This document shows, piece after piece, positions 50,901 to 59,380 of a stretch of DNA of 64,000 bases. Each line of letters opens with the position of its first letter. Positions within the stretch are counted from its first letter, which is position 1. The translations under genes and the position numbers were made by a program. Under the pieces are notes generated by a model. It had not been told where the DNA came from and did not search any database. It worked only from the letters and a program-made list of their open reading frames with translations. Source of the DNA: Algorimicrobium echini (GTDB taxonomy: Bacteria; Bacteroidota; Bacteroidia; Flavobacteriales; Flavobacteriaceae); NCBI RefSeq assembly GCF_900115185.1, contig NZ_FOVN01000001.1, forward strand, positions 310,001 to 374,000. Direction: 5' to 3'.

Positions 50901-52457
50901 TTATTTAATTTGATGTGGCGATTTTAATAAATCATTTACTGTTTTAACTGGATTGAAGGTAATGAGTGGCACTTCAACAAAAATTGTATTCCAATTGGCC
51001 ATGCTACCATTCCACAAACCCGGTAATTCCAAAGCCTTCAATTCTTTTCCTAAACGTGTTTTTTTGGTAATAAATGCCGCTTTATCATCAACAAACTGGG
51101 TGAGATCAAATTTACGGCCTCTGTAATCTTTTACACCACAAACCAAATCAACAGGATTAAAATGTGTGGCATTCTTTAAAATACTTTTCTGGTGTTTATT
51201 CTTCTGATTTATTTGAGCCGACTCAACAATTTGAAGTGAAACGGTTCCTCCTTCATCTTTTACCCAAAATGGCCCACCACCAGGTTCACCTTCATTTTTA
51301 ACCATGCCACAAACGCGAATGGGTCTATTCAATTTGTTTTGAAGGTATTCAATTTGATACTTTTCAGCATATTTTTCAAATTCAGTTGAAATTTTTACCT
51401 GCATTTTATTGGTTAAAAATTCAGCTATCTCAACAATTTCTTTGTGCGTTAGTTGGCCTTTCTCTATCTGCTCTAGATATTGAAACGCTTGTTGTTGAAT
51501 TTCCATCAGTATCCCAGCCAATATTTTTTTGTTTTTGGCAACCTCTTCCTTGTATTTATAAACGACTACATTATCAATGTTTTTAATAAAAATAATATCG
51601 GCATCTAAATCGTTTAAATTCTCAATTAGTGCACCATGTCCAGATGGACGAAATAATAGATCACCATTTTCCAATCTGAAAGGCTCATCTTTTGGTGTTA
51701 CAGCAATGGTATCTGTTGATTCTTTTTGATAAGAGAACGAAATATCAAATTGAGAATCCGTTTTGCGTTCCACTTTTTCTTCAATTCTTAAAAATTCGTT
51801 ACTGAATTTGTCCTTGTGGTTTTCTGAAATGGTAAAATGTAGTTTAGCACGCTTGTTACAAGACGCATATAAAGCAGATTCAAACAAATGCTCCTCAAAA
51901 GCAGTAGAGATGATTTTGTTTTTATATTCGTGAAATGGCAACAATCCTTTTGGCGAATTACCATAATTTAAGCCGTTTTCATCTAACATAGCTTTTACAA
52001 ATAGTTGCGAGCGGAAACTATCATCTAAATTTGAAAAATCAGGATACGTTTTAAGAAGTAAGTCCATGACCTCACTATAAAATGGAAATTTTTCAATACC
52101 TACAAAAAATATGTGCAAACTCTTATCGTCACGCGTATTCATGTATGAATTAATTGTTTCTACAGCTGGATCATATTCTTCTAAAAACTGAAATAGAAAT
52201 TTAAACATTCGGGTAGCTGCTCCAGAGGCTGGAACAAATTTGATAATATCAAATTGGTCTTTTTTTGCATCAAAAAGAGCTATTAATTTATCGATTTCTG
52301 AAACATTAAGCCGTAAAACCCCATTATCAATAGTTGCCGCTGCTACCAAATTTGAAAATGGCAAACCAGATTGAAACGTTTGCAGTTGTTTATTGACACT
52401 TTCAACGGTTAGTCCTTTGGATTCTATTTGTTTTATGTCCTTTTCAGAAAAAGTCAT
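50901..52457 (-). CDS. DUF4301 protein
   Basis: This 518-residue protein matches the DUF4301 family of Bacteroidota. It has KFVPASGAATRMFKFLFQFLEE near residue 77, a GLLPFHEYKNK segment near 166 and PSGHGALIENLNDLDADIIFIKNIDN near 260. The last third contains GEPGGGPFWVKDEGG and DLVCGVKDYRGRKFDL. The middle PSGHGALIENL segment recalls nucleotidyltransferase/UTP-sugar pyrophosphorylase folds, so a nucleotide-handling enzyme is possible, but no function is established. It is coupled to the NadR-like gene by a 3-base gap and to arfB by one base. Confidence 0.8.
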   Translation of the reverse strand: MTFSEKDIKQIESKGLTVESVNKQLQTFQSGLPFSNLVAAATIDNGVLRLNVSEIDKLIALFDAKKDQFDIIKFVPASGAATRMFKFLFQFLEEYDPAVETINSYMNTRDDKSLHIFFVGIEKFPFYSEVMDLLLKTYPDFSNLDDSFRSQLFVKAMLDENGLNYGNSPKGLLPFHEYKNKIISTAFEEHLFESALYASCNKRAKLHFTISENHKDKFSNEFLRIEEKVERKTDSQFDISFSYQKESTDTIAVTPKDEPFRLENGDLLFRPSGHGALIENLNDLDADIIFIKNIDNVVVYKYKEEVAKNKKILAGILMEIQQQAFQYLEQIEKGQLTHKEIVEIAEFLTNKMQVKISTEFEKYAEKYQIEYLQNKLNRPIRVCGMVKNEGEPGGGPFWVKDEGGTVSLQIVESAQINQKNKHQKSILKNATHFNPVDLVCGVKDYRGRKFDLTQFVDDKAAFITKKTRLGKELKALELPGLWNGSMANWNTIFVEVPLITFNPVKTVNDLLKSPHQIK

Positions 52458-52460
52458 CTA

Positions 52461-53021
52461 TTATTTATTTAATAATTCATTAATATGTTTTACGGCAACT
52501 TCAAACCGATTTGTTAGATTACCACTTAATAATACATATGGTTTTTGATGGGTTTCCAACGCACTTTGAAAAGCTTGAAACATAGGTTCTCTTTCATGCG
52601 GTTTATCGCGAATGCCATCAGGTTCCCATGGTAAATCAATATTAGTTAAAAAATAAAGATTATAGTAATTTTCTATGGCAAATTTATTTAAGCGTACTGA
52701 AGTAAAGTCTTGATAATAAGCTTCACTGTAAACTTTTGTTTCCAGTAAATCAGTATCGCAAATTAGTAATTTATCGGCTTGTTTAGTCAATTTATTTTCT
52801 AATGCCATTTGCCCTTCCGCTATTGGCAATACATCATCTTGGGTTAATACCTCATGCATTTTGGCTTTATTTTCGGCATAAATCCTGGAATATTCCGGAA
52901 CCCATAGTGTATTATAATATGCAGCCAATTTTTTAGCTAGTATGGTTTTTCCAGTAGATTCAGGACCAAATAGCACAATTTTTATGCAATGACTCTCGTC
53001 TTGTTTAAGTATTTCTTCCAT
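52461..53021 (-). CDS. NadR-like P-loop kinase
   Basis: This 186-residue protein has a P-loop VLFGPESTGKTILAKKLA near residue 16, followed by VPEYSRIYAENK, ICDTDLLETKVYSEAYY near 88 and WEPDGIRDKPHERE near 137. This is the ribosylnicotinamide-kinase half of NadR without the adenylyltransferase half. Orthologues are usually called NadR-like. Because the gene overlaps pnuC by 40 bases and sits next to a thiamine-binding protein and a TPP-riboswitch receptor, phosphorylation of thiamine rather than nicotinamide riboside is a live alternative. No experiment is known to me that settles this. Confidence 0.78.
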   Translation of the reverse strand: MEEILKQDESHCIKIVLFGPESTGKTILAKKLAAYYNTLWVPEYSRIYAENKAKMHEVLTQDDVLPIAEGQMALENKLTKQADKLLICDTDLLETKVYSEAYYQDFTSVRLNKFAIENYYNLYFLTNIDLPWEPDGIRDKPHEREPMFQAFQSALETHQKPYVLLSGNLTNRFEVAVKHINELLNK

Positions 53022-53614
53022 GCTAAATAACCGTAAATTGCTAAAACTGTAAAACCTAAATATTGCAGGCTAGTAAATGTAAATCCTCTGTAGAAATATA
53101 ATGGCACCGAAATAATATCGCCAATAATCCAGAAAATCCAATTTTCAACTTTTCGTTTTGCCATGAGGTACATTCCGGCAAAAAATATGGCAGTTGTTAG
53201 AATATCAACATACGACACCCAACTACTCCATTTATTAAAAATTTGATAAATAACAGCAACAAAAACTACCGCTGCAACGGCAATTCCAATTGAAATCTGT
53301 TTATCCCTTTTATTCCATGATGTAATTGGTGTTTCTTGCGTATCATCTATTTTACGTGTCCAAATATACCAACCATAAATACTCATTATAAAATAGTAGG
53401 CGTTAATAATCATATCGCCTAATAATCCCCATTGAAACAATAGATATACAAAAATACTTGTACTAATAATTCCTGTTGGAAACACAAAAATATGGTTCTG
53501 TTTCGAGTACCAAACCGATAGAAATCCGAAAATAACCGCTATTATTTCGAGTACAATATCTAGAGTAGCATAATTGCTGTATTGACCAAACAGGTAATCA
53601 AAAATGAGGTTCAT
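52982..53614 (-). CDS. PnuC-family vitamin transporter, probable thiamine type (PnuT)
   Basis: This 210-residue membrane protein has about seven helices and PnuC family motifs: LEIIAVIFGFLSVWYSKQNH, FPTGIISTSIFVYLLFQWGLLGDMIINAYYF, and WIIGDIISVPLYFYRG near residue 160. PnuC proteins pass nicotinamide riboside and PnuT relatives pass thiamine. Both need intracellular phosphorylation to trap the vitamin. It overlaps the thiamine-binding protein gene by 17 bases and the kinase gene by 40 bases. The thiamine assignment is from context and not from a diagnostic residue. Confidence 0.82.
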   Translation of the reverse strand: MNLIFDYLFGQYSNYATLDIVLEIIAVIFGFLSVWYSKQNHIFVFPTGIISTSIFVYLLFQWGLLGDMIINAYYFIMSIYGWYIWTRKIDDTQETPITSWNKRDKQISIGIAVAAVVFVAVIYQIFNKWSSWVSYVDILTTAIFFAGMYLMAKRKVENWIFWIIGDIISVPLYFYRGFTFTSLQYLGFTVLAIYGYLAWKKYLNKTRVIA

Positions 53615-53858
53615 AATCTTGTCTATCTGATTTCACTATTTTCATGTGAAGCAAACCGCGTTCAATGAGCTCAAAGGCTTCTTTTATTTCTACGGTTAAT
53701 AATTCCATTACCGCATCATAATCCCCATAAACCTGGGTGCTTAATGGGTTTTCAAGAACTTTTAAATCTGACGCTCGTAACTTTTTAATAAAGTGAATGA
53801 TGGCTGGTTCGTAGTCATCATGCAACGGTGTTAAGGTTAACTCTACGGATATTTTCAT
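53598..53858 (-). CDS. Thiamine-binding protein of the MTH1187/YkoF family
   Basis: This 86-residue single-domain protein has the Thiamine_BP (DUF77) pattern: MKISVELTLTPLHDDYEPAI, a FIKKLRASDLKVLENPLSTQVYGDYDAV middle, and a LTVEIKEAFELIERG helix. YkoF of Bacillus subtilis, a two-domain homologue, binds thiamine. There is no signal peptide, so it acts in the cytoplasm. It is the first gene of the tight five-gene operon with PnuC, and this is the main internal evidence that the operon concerns thiamine. The 53-base gap upstream holds no riboswitch. Confidence 0.75.
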   Translation of the reverse strand: MKISVELTLTPLHDDYEPAIIHFIKKLRASDLKVLENPLSTQVYGDYDAVMELLTVEIKEAFELIERGLLHMKIVKSDRQDYEPHF

Positions 53859-53911
53859 ATTTATACTTACTTTAAATTTAAAGCCTCTCGACTACGTTTG
53901 CGGTGACAGTA

Positions 53912-54637
53912 TCAATCTTGAAGTTCATCAAAAAAAGATTCATCATTTTCAAAAGCAGTTCCAATGACTACTAAATCGGCTCCTGCCTGGTAGGCTTGTT
54001 TTAATTGTTTTAAATTTCTAATTCCACCTCCCACAATTAATGGTATGCTAATGTTGGTTTTTACTTTTTTAATTATTTCCTTGGATACAGGCTGCAACGC
54101 ACCACTTCCTGCTTCTAAATATATGAGTTTCATACCGAGTAACTCCCCTGCTTTTGCTGTGTCGGCTATTAATTGAATATTGTTATTCTGTAATGGAACG
54201 GTTTCAGTTACACGTTGTACTGCTGTTTGTTTACCGTTTTCAATTAAAATATAACCGGTTGAAATAATTTCTAAATTTGAATCTTTCAATTTAGAAACAG
54301 CCTCAACATGCTTACCAATTAAATAATCTGGATTTCTGCCTGAAATTAGTGATAAAAATAAGAGCGCATCAGCTTGGTTCGTTATTTGTGTTATATCGCC
54401 TGGGAATAAAACAATTGGTAAACGAGTATGCTTTTTAATTGTTTGTACAACAATTTCTGTTTGTTGTTCGGCAACATCACTTCCACCTACAAAAACATAA
54501 TTCGCTACAGATTTATTTACTTTTCCCATAAAACTGGGAATGTGCTTTATAGCTATTTTATCAGGATCGATTAAAACAGCTAATATTTTTTTACCAGACG
54601 TAGCATCTTGTAATATGTGTTTGTAAATTGTTTTCAT
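53912..54637 (-). CDS. Geranylgeranylglyceryl phosphate synthase-like protein
   Basis: This 241-residue TIM-barrel prenyltransferase has the PcrB/GGGPS motifs: LIDPDKIAIKH near residue 22, VFVGGSDV near 48, PGDITQI near 79 and YLEAGSGA near 174. IVGGGIRNLKQLKQAYQAGADLVVIG lies near 200. Archaeal and some Bacteroidota enzymes join geranylgeranyl diphosphate to glycerol-1-phosphate to make ether lipids. Bacteroidota group members have shown such activity. Its start overlaps the stop of the phosphopantetheinyl transferase gene by one base. Confidence 0.88.
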   Translation of the reverse strand: MKTIYKHILQDATSGKKILAVLIDPDKIAIKHIPSFMGKVNKSVANYVFVGGSDVAEQQTEIVVQTIKKHTRLPIVLFPGDITQITNQADALLFLSLISGRNPDYLIGKHVEAVSKLKDSNLEIISTGYILIENGKQTAVQRVTETVPLQNNNIQLIADTAKAGELLGMKLIYLEAGSGALQPVSKEIIKKVKTNISIPLIVGGGIRNLKQLKQAYQAGADLVVIGTAFENDESFFDELQD

Positions 54638-55269
54638 TAAGAAATTGGTAAAGCAAACGCACAGGTAAAACCTTCAAACTCTAAAAAAGTGGTATCGTAA
54701 CCATGTTTTTTATTATCATAATCTATCCAAGCACGTGTTTCGGTATCTACTAATTCAAATGGAATAACCAATGTATGTTGTAAAAAACTCAATCCTGGAG
54801 TGGCAAACAATTTGTAAAGCGATTCTTTAATACACCAAACAACGGTCAATTTCCGAATATAATCATCGGCATCTCTATTCAAATATTGGTTTTCGTAATC
54901 CATAAACTTATGAGCAATGATGCCTATTTTATCACGTTGCTTTTCAATATCAATTCCTACTACATTTTCGCTGACAACAACTCCAGAAAATGTAAAGGAA
55001 TGCGTTATGGAAATATGCTTGCCGTCTTTTAAGTGAGGTTTTCCATTGTCATCATAAAACAAATCAGAATCGGTATAACCAAATTCAGCTAGCAAATGCC
55101 TAACACTTAAAAAACCACGTTGGTGCAGCTCACTTTTCATACCTAAAACACGATTTAAACTTTCAGGTTTTAAAAAAATTGGTTTTAATAAATCATCAAA
55201 GGATTCATCTATCTTCCAGATTTTAACAGTAGTTTGTGAGTTGGGAATAAGGGTTTTATAAAGCGGCAT
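54637..55269 (-). CDS. 4'-phosphopantetheinyl transferase superfamily protein
   Basis: This 210-residue enzyme attaches the phosphopantetheine arm to acyl or peptidyl carrier proteins. It shows the Sfp-type motifs ISITHSF near residue 85, VVGIDIEKQRDKI near 103 with the metal-binding Asp and Glu, and WCIKESLYKLF near 151. The length fits the Sfp type rather than the short AcpS type. It is first in a coupled pair with the GGGPS gene and divergent from ahcY. The carrier protein it modifies is unknown. Confidence 0.9.
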   Translation of the reverse strand: MPLYKTLIPNSQTTVKIWKIDESFDDLLKPIFLKPESLNRVLGMKSELHQRGFLSVRHLLAEFGYTDSDLFYDDNGKPHLKDGKHISITHSFTFSGVVVSENVVGIDIEKQRDKIGIIAHKFMDYENQYLNRDADDYIRKLTVVWCIKESLYKLFATPGLSFLQHTLVIPFELVDTETRAWIDYDNKKHGYDTTFLEFEGFTCAFALPIS

Positions 55270-55292
55270 TTAATATTCTAAAAGTTATTAGT

Positions 55293-55380
55293 TATCTTTG
55301 CACTGCCTAAAGCAGGTTTAACAATAGTGACAAGCGAATTTAACTATTTTAAGTCCTATTGCCAAAGTTGTTAGGGCATA
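55293..55380 (+). promoter_or_regulatory. ahcY promoter and structured leader
   Basis: A perfect -7 element TATCTTTG at 55293-55300 is followed by a leader of about 100 bases before the ATG at 55404. Within it CAATAG (55322-55327) can pair with CTATTG (55356-55361). TGCC (55360-55363) can pair with GGCA (55375-55378), and CCT/AGG can form a small 5' hairpin at 55305-55315. The fold is unconfirmed, and I recognise no known SAM or SAH riboswitch consensus. Confidence 0.4.
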
Positions 55381-55403
55381 AAAAAAATAAGAAAAATAAT
55401 ACT

Positions 55404-56720
55404 ATGACTACAAAAACAGTTGCTTACGTACCAAATAAGGTAAAAGATATGTCGCTTGCGGCTTGGGGACGAAAAGAGATAGAATTAGCTGAAGCAGAAA
55501 TGCCAGGACTTATGAGTCTTCGTGAAGAATATAAAAATGAACAACCATTAAAAGGTGCACGTATTGCTGGTTGTCTGCATATGACCATCCAGACGGCAGT
55601 TTTAATAGAAACATTACAAGCTTTAGGTGCTGAAGTAACGTGGAGCTCATGTAATATTTTCTCAACACAAGATCAGGCTGCAGCAGCTATTGCAGCAGCA
55701 GGAACTGCAGTTTATGCTTGGAAAGACATGACTGAAGAAGAGTTTGATTGGTGTATTGAACAAACCTTATTTTTTGGTGAAGACAGAAAACCACTAAACA
55801 TGATTTTAGATGATGGTGGCGACTTAACCAATATGGTTTTAGACAAATATCCAGAATTAGCTGCAGGTATTAATGGTCTTTCAGAAGAAACCACTACAGG
55901 TGTTCACCGTTTATACGAACGTGTAAAAGCAGGAACATTACCTATGCCTGCTATTAATGTAAATGATTCGGTTACTAAATCAAAATTCGATAACAAATAC
56001 GGCTGTAAAGAAAGTGCGGTAGATGCTGTCCGTCGTGCAACAGATATTATGTTAGCTGGAAAGCGCGTAGTTGTTTGTGGTTATGGTGATGTTGGAAAAG
56101 GTACTGCAGCCTCTTTTAAAGGCGCTGGAAGTATTGTAACTGTTACAGAAATCGATCCAATTTGTGCGCTTCAAGCTGCTATGGATGGTTTCGAAGTGAA
56201 AAAATTAGAAACCGTTGTTGAAAATGCCGACATTGTAATTACCACTACAGGTAATAAAGACATTGTTCGTGGTGAGCATTTTGAGGCTATGAAAGATAAA
56301 ACCATTGTTTGTAACATTGGGCATTTTGATAACGAAATTGATATGGCTTGGTTAAACAAAAACCATGGTCACACCAAAGATGTTATTAAGCCACAAGTTG
56401 ATAAGTATACCGTAAATGGAAAAGACGTTATTATTTTAGCGCAAGGACGTTTAGTTAATTTAGGCTGTGCAACAGGACATCCAAGTTTTGTAATGAGTAA
56501 TTCGTTCACAAACCAAACGCTGGCACAAATTGAATTATGGACAAATAAAGAAGCTTATGAAAACCAAGTATATATGCTTCCAAAACATTTAGATGAAAAA
56601 GTAGCTAAATTACACCTAGAAAAAATTGGTGTAGAGCTTACTGAACTTAAAGACGATCAGGCCAAATATATTGGTGTAGCCGTTGAAGGCCCTTATAAGC
56701 CAGAATACTACAGATACTAA
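55404..56720 (+). CDS. ahcY: S-adenosylhomocysteine hydrolase
   Basis: This 438-residue NAD-dependent enzyme splits S-adenosylhomocysteine into adenosine and homocysteine, which keeps methylation reactions running. The motifs are clear: [16 protein letters not shown] near residue 58, [16 protein letters not shown] near 82, DDGGDL near 134, NAD site [20 protein letters not shown] near 220, and the family end KPEYYRY. The ATG at 55404 is used. An earlier ATG at 55359 would lie in the structured leader. It is divergent from the phosphopantetheinyl transferase gene. Confidence 0.97.
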   Translation: MTTKTVAYVPNKVKDMSLAAWGRKEIELAEAEMPGLMSLREEYKNEQPLKGARIAGCLHMTIQTAVLIETLQALGAEVTWSSCNIFSTQDQAAAAIAAAGTAVYAWKDMTEEEFDWCIEQTLFFGEDRKPLNMILDDGGDLTNMVLDKYPELAAGINGLSEETTTGVHRLYERVKAGTLPMPAINVNDSVTKSKFDNKYGCKESAVDAVRRATDIMLAGKRVVVCGYGDVGKGTAASFKGAGSIVTVTEIDPICALQAAMDGFEVKKLETVVENADIVITTTGNKDIVRGEHFEAMKDKTIVCNIGHFDNEIDMAWLNKNHGHTKDVIKPQVDKYTVNGKDVIILAQGRLVNLGCATGHPSFVMSNSFTNQTLAQIELWTNKEAYENQVYMLPKHLDEKVAKLHLEKIGVELTELKDDQAKYIGVAVEGPYKPEYYRY

Positions 56721-56753
56721 TTAATTCCTGTGAAGGCAGAAATCTTGTAATAT

Positions 56754-56788
56754 AAAATCCCAAGCTGTTATGTTTGGGATTTTTTTTG
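56754..56788 (+). terminator. Terminator after ahcY
   Basis: The stem AAAATCCCAA/TTGGGATTTT with a 10-base loop is followed by a run of eight T. The next ~200 bases to 56997 contain another small palindrome (GGCAATTGCC near 56789) and a near-match promoter TAACTTCG at 56969-56976, nothing else I can name. Confidence 0.88.
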
Positions 56789-56997
56789 GGCAATTGCCAC
56801 TTCGCTAAAAGCTAAGTAGTACCAGGCCTTCCACTGTATCTTTTTATCGTACCTCAAAAAAGAATGCCGTTACAAACGCATAGCATTCACGATTTCTTAT
56901 TTATTAAAGTAGAAATGCAAGAGTAATCCTTATCGCAAAAAGCAACTAAACCATAGCTTTTAAATACGTAACTTCGTTTTGCAAAAACACTATATCT

Positions 56998-57465
56998 ATG
57001 AGCTCAAAAAAATTGCATGTATTAATAGACAGTTTAGAAAACCATATAAATCAGTATGAGGTTGCTAACTCAAAAATTTCAAAAGCAAGTGTTGGCTGGC
57101 ACATAGACCATAGCTGTAAAGTTATTAATCAAGTTGTAATAACTTTACAGTCTTCAGACCCTACTTTGTATAAAAATGATTTTAGTTTCATGGGCAAATT
57201 GTTTTTTACGCTAGGGTTTTTCCCGAGAGGAAAGGCAAAAGCACCAAAAAACGTTAAACCACCAGAAACAATTATAAAAGGAGACCTAGTAAATCAATTG
57301 CAACTAGCAAGGACAAATATTGACACCATTCCTAATTTAGATAAAAATGCCTTTTTTAAGCACCCATTTTTTGGCGATGTAAACAAAAAAAGAATTTATC
57401 GATTTTTAGAACTACACACCCATCATCATGTAAAGATTATATGTGATATTTTGAAGAAAAGGTAA
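56998..57465 (+). CDS. DUF1569/DinB-like protein
   Basis: This 155-residue helical protein has SVGWHIDHSCKVINQVVITL near residue 32, GKLFFTLGFFPRGKAKAPKNVKP near 60, and HPFFG plus the C-terminal FLELHTHHHVKII helix. The spaced His residues match the metal site of DinB/DUF1569 four-helix proteins, whose members include thiol-dependent transferases. The substrate is unknown. It stands alone with a near-match promoter. About 165 bases after it, to 57630, hold no feature I can identify. Confidence 0.72.
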   Translation: MSSKKLHVLIDSLENHINQYEVANSKISKASVGWHIDHSCKVINQVVITLQSSDPTLYKNDFSFMGKLFFTLGFFPRGKAKAPKNVKPPETIIKGDLVNQLQLARTNIDTIPNLDKNAFFKHPFFGDVNKKRIYRFLELHTHHHVKIICDILKKR

Positions 57466-57630
57466 ATTTAGGATGAATGAAGATAATTGGAACTTAATTA
57501 TTTATACCTCTAGTGGACAGAGCATTTTATAATTATTACGTTATCCTATATTAACTTAATAAACATCTTAGAAACACTTTTATTAATGAACACGTAATAA
57601 CATTAAAATAAAACTAAATTTTCAAAAAGT

Positions 57631-57662
57631 AAAAACCCTTTCCAAACTGGAAAGGGTTTTTA
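57631..57662 (-). terminator. Terminator after rpmA
   Basis: The 12-13-bp stem AAAAACCCTTTCC/GGAAAGGGTTTTT with AAACT loop lies 22 bases past the rpmA stop. Confidence 0.9.
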
Positions 57663-57684
57663 AATACATTCAAGAAATTGTTTC

Positions 57685-57945
57685 TTAAGCCTCGAAAGGT
57701 TCAACAGAAACATAAGATTTGTTATCTTTTTTCTTTGTAAATTTCACTAGTCCGTCCACTTTAGCGTGTAACGTGTGGTCTTTTCCACCATACACATTTT
57801 CACCTGGGTGATGTGTATTACCTCTTTGTCTTACGATGATATTTCCAGCAACAGCAGCTTGTCCACCAAAAATCTTAACGCCTAAACGTTTTGATTCTGA
57901 TTCTCTACCATTCTTCGAACTACCAACTCCTTTTTTATGAGCCAT
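57685..57945 (-). CDS. rpmA: 50S ribosomal protein L27
   Basis: This 86-residue protein has the L27 signature [24 protein letters not shown] and [24 protein letters not shown]. The N-terminal extension reaches the peptidyl transferase centre. It lies 35 bases after rplU, the usual rplU-rpmA operon. No N-terminal cleavage extension of the Firmicute type is present. Confidence 0.97.
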   Translation of the reverse strand: MAHKKGVGSSKNGRESESKRLGVKIFGGQAAVAGNIIVRQRGNTHHPGENVYGGKDHTLHAKVDGLVKFTKKKDNKSYVSVEPFEA

Positions 57946-57980
57946 TGTCTTAAGGTTTTATGTTATTAATAATAGCGAAA

Positions 57981-58658
57981 TTATTTCTCGATTCCGCCGT
58001 CTAATTTATCTTGTAATTCTTTAAGTTCATCCCACTTACCTTCAGCAGCTAAAGCCGCTTGTTTTGGCCAAGTGTCTGTCACAATGTGAGCTAATCTTGA
58101 ACTTGCTTCTGTTAATACAGCGCTTAATGCTTCTGGTTTCGCTTTTGCTATTTTAGCAAATGTTTCAAATCCTGCATTTACCAATGCTTCGGCAGCTTTT
58201 GGTCCAGCACCTTCAATTTTCTTTAAATCGTCTGCTTTTGCAGTTGATTTTTTAGGAGCAGCTTTTTTAGCTTCCTTTTTTGCTGGAGCAGCTTTTTCTG
58301 CTTTAGCTGGTTTTGCTTTTTCAGTTTTTTCAGCTTTTTTAGCTCCTGAAGCCACAATGCTTTCAATTACAATTTCAGTTAAAGATTGTCTGTGTCCGTT
58401 TTTAACACGGTAACCTTTACGTCTTTTCTTTTTGAAAACAATAACTTTATCACCTTTAAGGTGCTTTAAAACTTTTGCTCCTACTTGAGCTCCAGTTATA
58501 GCTGGGGCGCCTACAGTTATATTGTCACCATCCGCTACTAAAAGAACGTTATCGAAAGAAACTTCCTTACCTTCTTCTGCTGCTAAACGATTAACAAAAA
58601 CTCTTTGGTCTTTTTCAACTTTAAATTGATGCCCTGCTATCTCTACAATTGCGTACAT
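57981..58658 (-). CDS. rplU: 50S ribosomal protein L21 with C-terminal helix-hairpin-helix extension
   Basis: Residues 1-103 are a complete L21 (MYAIVEIAGHQFKVEKDQRV, VIVFKKKRRKGYRVKNGHRQ). An Ala/Lys/Pro-rich linker follows at about 106-142, then a domain of about 80 residues that begins DLKKIEGAGPKAAEALVNAG, a helix-hairpin-helix motif that usually binds nucleic acid. Ordinary L21 is about 103 residues, so the protein is twice the normal size. The extension occurs in other Flavobacteriaceae L21 proteins to my knowledge, and its role on the ribosome is unknown. A consensus promoter drives the rplU-rpmA operon. Confidence 0.95.
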   Translation of the reverse strand: MYAIVEIAGHQFKVEKDQRVFVNRLAAEEGKEVSFDNVLLVADGDNITVGAPAITGAQVGAKVLKHLKGDKVIVFKKKRRKGYRVKNGHRQSLTEIVIESIVASGAKKAEKTEKAKPAKAEKAAPAKKEAKKAAPKKSTAKADDLKKIEGAGPKAAEALVNAGFETFAKIAKAKPEALSAVLTEASSRLAHIVTDTWPKQAALAAEGKWDELKELQDKLDGGIEK

Positions 58659-58717
58659 AGCGTAACGTTTTTATTAAATTAGTATATTAACATTGCTAAC
58701 CCTACGGAAAGCGGATG

Positions 58718-58748
58718 CAAATATACTGCTAAATAATTAAACTACAAA
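58718..58748 (-). promoter_or_regulatory. Full-consensus Bacteroidota promoter of rplU-rpmA
   Basis: On the minus strand TTTG (58748-58745) is followed after 19 bases by TATATTTG (58725-58718), matching both the -33 and -7 elements of the phylum. The rplU start is about 60 bases downstream. Confidence 0.75.
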
Positions 58749-58761
58749 CGTTTTATTTAAA

Positions 58762-59205
58762 TTAAGAAATATTCCAACTTTTTTTGAAATACTGCATAAC
58801 TGTAAAAGCAGATATAACTGTTGTTGCTACTCCCATAATACCAACTACAAAGGTCATGACACCTACGCTAACTGGCGATCCAAAGTCTACAAGCGTTAAA
58901 ACCTCTGACACAAAATCAGCATTAACTTCTGTTATGTATAGTAGAAAAAACAGCGTAAAAAGGACAGTAGCAATAATTCCTGTTATTAAGCCAGCAATAA
59001 AACCACCTGAATACGTAAAGTTAGCACCTTGTTCTAATTTATAATACCGTATGGTTTCAAAAATACCAAAAGCAGTAATAACTGCATTTAAAAAACTAAA
59101 AGCTGGATTTGTATGCTTATTAAAGAGTGCCAAAACTAAAAAATAAGCAATTAATACAGCACTAGTAATAAGGCCAAATCTTACTGGTAATATTAAGTTT
59201 TTCAT
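58762..59205 (-). CDS. DUF4199 membrane protein
   Basis: This 147-residue protein has four hydrophobic helices and the DUF4199 outline: a first helix pair, the YKLEQGANFTYSGGFIAGLITGIIATVLF stretch near residue 55, and a long C-terminal helix pair. The family is restricted to Bacteroidota and has no known function. It lies upstream of rplU on the same strand, with a separate promoter between them. Confidence 0.75.
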   Translation of the reverse strand: MKNLILPVRFGLITSAVLIAYFLVLALFNKHTNPAFSFLNAVITAFGIFETIRYYKLEQGANFTYSGGFIAGLITGIIATVLFTLFFLLYITEVNADFVSEVLTLVDFGSPVSVGVMTFVVGIMGVATTVISAFTVMQYFKKSWNIS

Positions 59206-59307
59206 ATATCAATTTTTTATTGGTTCTTAAATTTCGTAAAAAATTATGGCAATTAATAATTTGTTTATGTTTTTTTAACAATTGATATAAAAGCGGTAAG
59301 TATTTCT

Positions 59308-59315
59308 TATTTTTG
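59308..59315 (+). promoter_or_regulatory. -7 promoter element for the M16 peptidase operon
   Basis: TATTTTTG is a perfect TAnnTTTG element, with a TTG at 59282-59284 as a -33 candidate 23 bases away. The leader is about 60 bases. Confidence 0.5.
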
Positions 59316-59380
59316 AAAAATTGTAACATATTGAATACATAACAGACATATTAGATGTCATTAAACAAAAACACAAACAC

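Noticed and set aside
52461-53614. Plain nicotinamide riboside salvage (PnuC plus NadR) as the only reading
   Set aside because: The thiamine-binding protein and nearby TPP riboswitch make thiamine at least as likely. I keep nicotinamide riboside as the alternative rather than the main call.
53859-53911. Second TPP riboswitch before the thiamine-binding protein gene
   Set aside because: The gap is only 53 bases and contains none of the THI-box segments.
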